Position numbers and translations under genes: made by a program. Positions 5,622-7,059 of a DNA stretch of 7,059 nt are shown piece after piece. The stretch lies in the NCBI GenBank assembly GCA_017883485.1, contig JADGNM010000131.1, positions 1 to 7,059 on the forward strand, written 5' to 3'. Within the stretch, counting starts at the first letter, position 1. Each line of letters opens with the position of its first letter. Below the pieces are notes generated by a model. It worked only from the letters and a program-made list of their open reading frames with translations, was not told where the DNA came from and did no database searches. The DNA is from Methanosarcina sp. Lineage in GTDB: Archaea; Halobacteriota; Methanosarcinia; Methanosarcinales; Methanosarcinaceae.

Positions 5622-5972
5622 GTGGTGATATCTGCGGACCTTGTTCATATACTTAAGGCGTTGGCTGATGATAACAGATTACGGATACTGAACCTCTTAA
5701 GAGACGGTGAATTATGTGTCTGTGATATTGAAGCCGTTCTGTGCATTAAACAATCCAATACTTCAAGGCACTTGAACAGGCTTAAGGTGGCAGAAATAAT
5801 CGTTTCCGAAAAAAAATCACAGTGGGTCTACTATCGGTTAAATCATGAGACTTTCGTAAAATTCCCCTTTATTTCAATAATTATTAACGATGAAATGGGT
5901 AAAATCAACGTTTGCAAAAAAGATTTGGAACTGCTGGAGAAGATCAAAGCAAGTGGAAGATGCTGTGATTGA
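5622..5972 (+). CDS. arsR: ArsR-family metalloid-responsive repressor
   Basis: This is a small winged-helix repressor of 117 residues from the GTG at 5622 that controls arsenite export. ALADDNRLRILNLL begins the fold, and ELCVCDIEAVLCIKQSNTSR gives the classical arsenite-binding cysteines (Cys32 and Cys34) at the start of the helix-turn-helix, plus Cys41. QWVYYRLN is the wing. The C-terminus adds Cys98 (NVCKKD) and Cys114-Cys115 (GRCCD), possible extra thiol ligands. An in-frame ATG at 5592 would add ten residues, but it lies inside the palindromic operator and has no ribosome site, so a GTG at 5622 or 5625 is preferred. The mRNA may be nearly leaderless. The stop is 60 bases before acr3; the pair forms an arsenic-resistance unit. 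Confidence 0.88.
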   Translation: MVISADLVHILKALADDNRLRILNLLRDGELCVCDIEAVLCIKQSNTSRHLNRLKVAEIIVSEKKSQWVYYRLNHETFVKFPFISIIINDEMGKINVCKKDLELLEKIKASGRCCD

Positions 5973-6019
5973 GTGAGAGATAATTAGACTTACTAAGAAC
6001 GATACTTAATAAAAATCCA

Positions 6020-6026
6020 GAAGGTG
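6020..6026 (+). promoter_or_regulatory. Ribosome binding site fixing the TTG start of acr3
   Basis: GAAGGTG matches the archaeal Shine-Dalgarno and ends six bases before TTG at 6033. No in-frame ATG or GTG lies upstream, and the protein begins with the short N-terminus usual for ACR3, so TTG is the start. Confidence 0.6.
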
Positions 6027-6032
6027 TTCTCT

Positions 6033-7059
6033 TTGGAAGACTCCGTCGTATCAAAATTATCGTTCCTGAATCGTTATTTAACACTGTGGATATTTCTGGC
6101 TATGTTTGTCGGTGTAGGCCTTGGCTTTGTCCATCCTGGCTTTGCAGACTTTATAAAGAGTTTATCCATTGGGACCACTTCGATTCCTATAGCTATTGGT
6201 TTAATAGTTATGATGTATCCTCCTCTAGCACGGGTAAAATATGAGGAAATAGGTAAGATATTCGGGAATTACAAGGTATTAGGTTTGTCTTTATTGCAAA
6301 ACTGGATCATTGGTCCCATTTTGATGTTTATACTTGCGATTATATTTTTGAGAGACTATCCTGAATACATGGTAGGCGTTATTCTAATCGGTCTGGCCAG
6401 ATGTATAGCTATGGTGATTGTTTGGAACACTCTGGCAGATGGTGATAATGAATATGCTGCGGCTCTTGTTGCTTTCAATTCCATCTTTCAGCTAGTCTTT
6501 TACTCGGTTTTTGCTTACTTCTTCATAACCGTACTGCCTGAATGGATAGGATTGAGTGGTATGGAAATAAATATCTCTATCGGGGAGGTTGCCCGAAGTG
6601 TTGCTATCTACCTGGGGATTCCTTTTGCTGCTGGCTTTTTAACCCGTTATCTGTTACGTCCTTCAAAAGGAGCCGAGTGGTATGATCGAAAATTCATTCC
6701 AAAAATAGGCCCGATTTCACTTTACGCTCTACTATTCACGATTATCGTAATGTTCTCGTTAAAAGGAGAATATATTGTTACCCTGCCTTTAGACGTAGTG
6801 AGGATTGCAATTCCCCTCTTAATCTATTTCGTGATTATGTTCGGCATCTCCTTTTTTGTCTCTATGAAATTGGGGGTAAACTACGGACAAACAACATCCC
6901 TTTCTTTTACCGCAGCCAGCAATAATTTTGAACTGGCAATTGCAGTAGCAGTAGCCGTTTTTGGCATCGATTCCGGGCAGGCATTTGCAGCCGTGGTAGG
7001 TCCTCTGATTGAAGTGCCAGTAATGATTGGACTTGTGAATGTCGCACTTTACTGGAGAA
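6033..7059 (+). CDS. acr3: ACR3-type arsenite efflux permease, 3' end cut off by the window
   Basis: The open frame runs from TTG to the window edge, giving 342 residues without a stop. Family members have about 345-370 residues, so only the last few are missing. ACR3 exports arsenite across the cytoplasmic membrane, driven by the membrane potential or proton gradient. About ten hydrophobic segments are visible. Family signatures are [12 protein letters not shown] (60-71), [13 protein letters not shown] (120-132) with the essential Cys124, [14 protein letters not shown] (293-306), and [17 protein letters not shown] (323-339) with the conserved Glu327. It lies 60 bases after arsR on the same strand, with its own ribosome site, and is presumably co-transcribed and repressed by ArsR. 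No arsenate reductase or ArsA is seen before the edge. The BASS-family homologue ArsB is excluded by the motifs. Confidence 0.93.
   Translation, partial: MEDSVVSKLSFLNRYLTLWIFLAMFVGVGLGFVHPGFADFIKSLSIGTTSIPIAIGLIVMMYPPLARVKYEEIGKIFGNYKVLGLSLLQNWIIGPILMFILAIIFLRDYPEYMVGVILIGLARCIAMVIVWNTLADGDNEYAAALVAFNSIFQLVFYSVFAYFFITVLPEWIGLSGMEINISIGEVARSVAIYLGIPFAAGFLTRYLLRPSKGAEWYDRKFIPKIGPISLYALLFTIIVMFSLKGEYIVTLPLDVVRIAIPLLIYFVIMFGISFFVSMKLGVNYGQTTSLSFTAASNNFELAIAVAVAVFGIDSGQAFAAVVGPLIEVPVMIGLVNVALYWR

Noticed and set aside
1..7059. Search for CRISPR arrays, tRNA or rRNA genes
   Set aside because: No regularly spaced repeat array, tRNA cloverleaf or rRNA-like sequence was seen; the only direct repeats are the short pairs listed.

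Overview
The window reads as chromosome of a methanogenic archaeon, most likely Methanosarcina. The signs are archaeal AT-rich TATA-type promoters, GGTG/GGAGG-type ribosome sites with frequent TTG starts, and moderate GC. The gene set also fits: an IscS/IscU pair without PLP chemistry, an ACR3 arsenite pump with an ELCVCD-type ArsR, a PIG-A-like glycosyltransferase, and the right end of a TnpB-type insertion sequence. The genus is inferred from protein character; no 16S or other marker is present.

Layout from left to right. (1) 1-98 is the right end of an IS200/IS605-group (TnpB) element, with a long hairpin. (2) 108-2031 is an iron-sulfur assembly operon. Its IscS-like protein has lost the PLP lysine (Thr203 instead) and most other PLP contacts but keeps the active-loop cysteine. 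Its IscU scaffold carries a C-terminal MIP18/DUF59-like domain. (3) 2040-2545 holds terminator hairpins and, on the minus strand, a decayed C-terminal remnant of a large-subunit (HPII/KatE-type) catalase, broken by several frameshifts and deletions. (4) 2546-2887 is AT-rich non-coding DNA with TATA-like boxes and short direct repeats. (5) 2888-5491 is a cell-surface glycan or glycolipid operon of three overlapping genes: a UPF0104/AglD-type membrane protein with a frameshift and an apparent internal deletion, a GT4 glycosyltransferase close to PIG-A, and a NodB-type polysaccharide deacetylase. (6) 5535-7059 is an arsenic-resistance unit: a tandem 17-bp repeat, a 15-bp-arm palindromic operator, arsR, and acr3, which runs off the right edge.

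How the genes work together. The IscS-like/IscU pair probably builds Fe-S clusters from free sulfide rather than from cysteine, with the retained IscS cysteine as a possible cluster ligand, as known for Archaeoglobus fulgidus. In the glycan operon, a sugar (possibly GlcNAc) is added to a lipid carrier and then de-N-acetylated. This parallels the first two steps of GPI-anchor synthesis and could relate to the glucosaminyl archaetidylinositol known from Methanosarcina. ArsR would repress itself and acr3 until arsenite binds its cysteines.

The points most worth a second look are the PLP-less cysteine desulfurase, the IscU-MIP18 fusion, the possible archaeal GPI-like pair, and the contrast between intact and decaying genes (catalase and flippase-like gene broken, neighbours intact).
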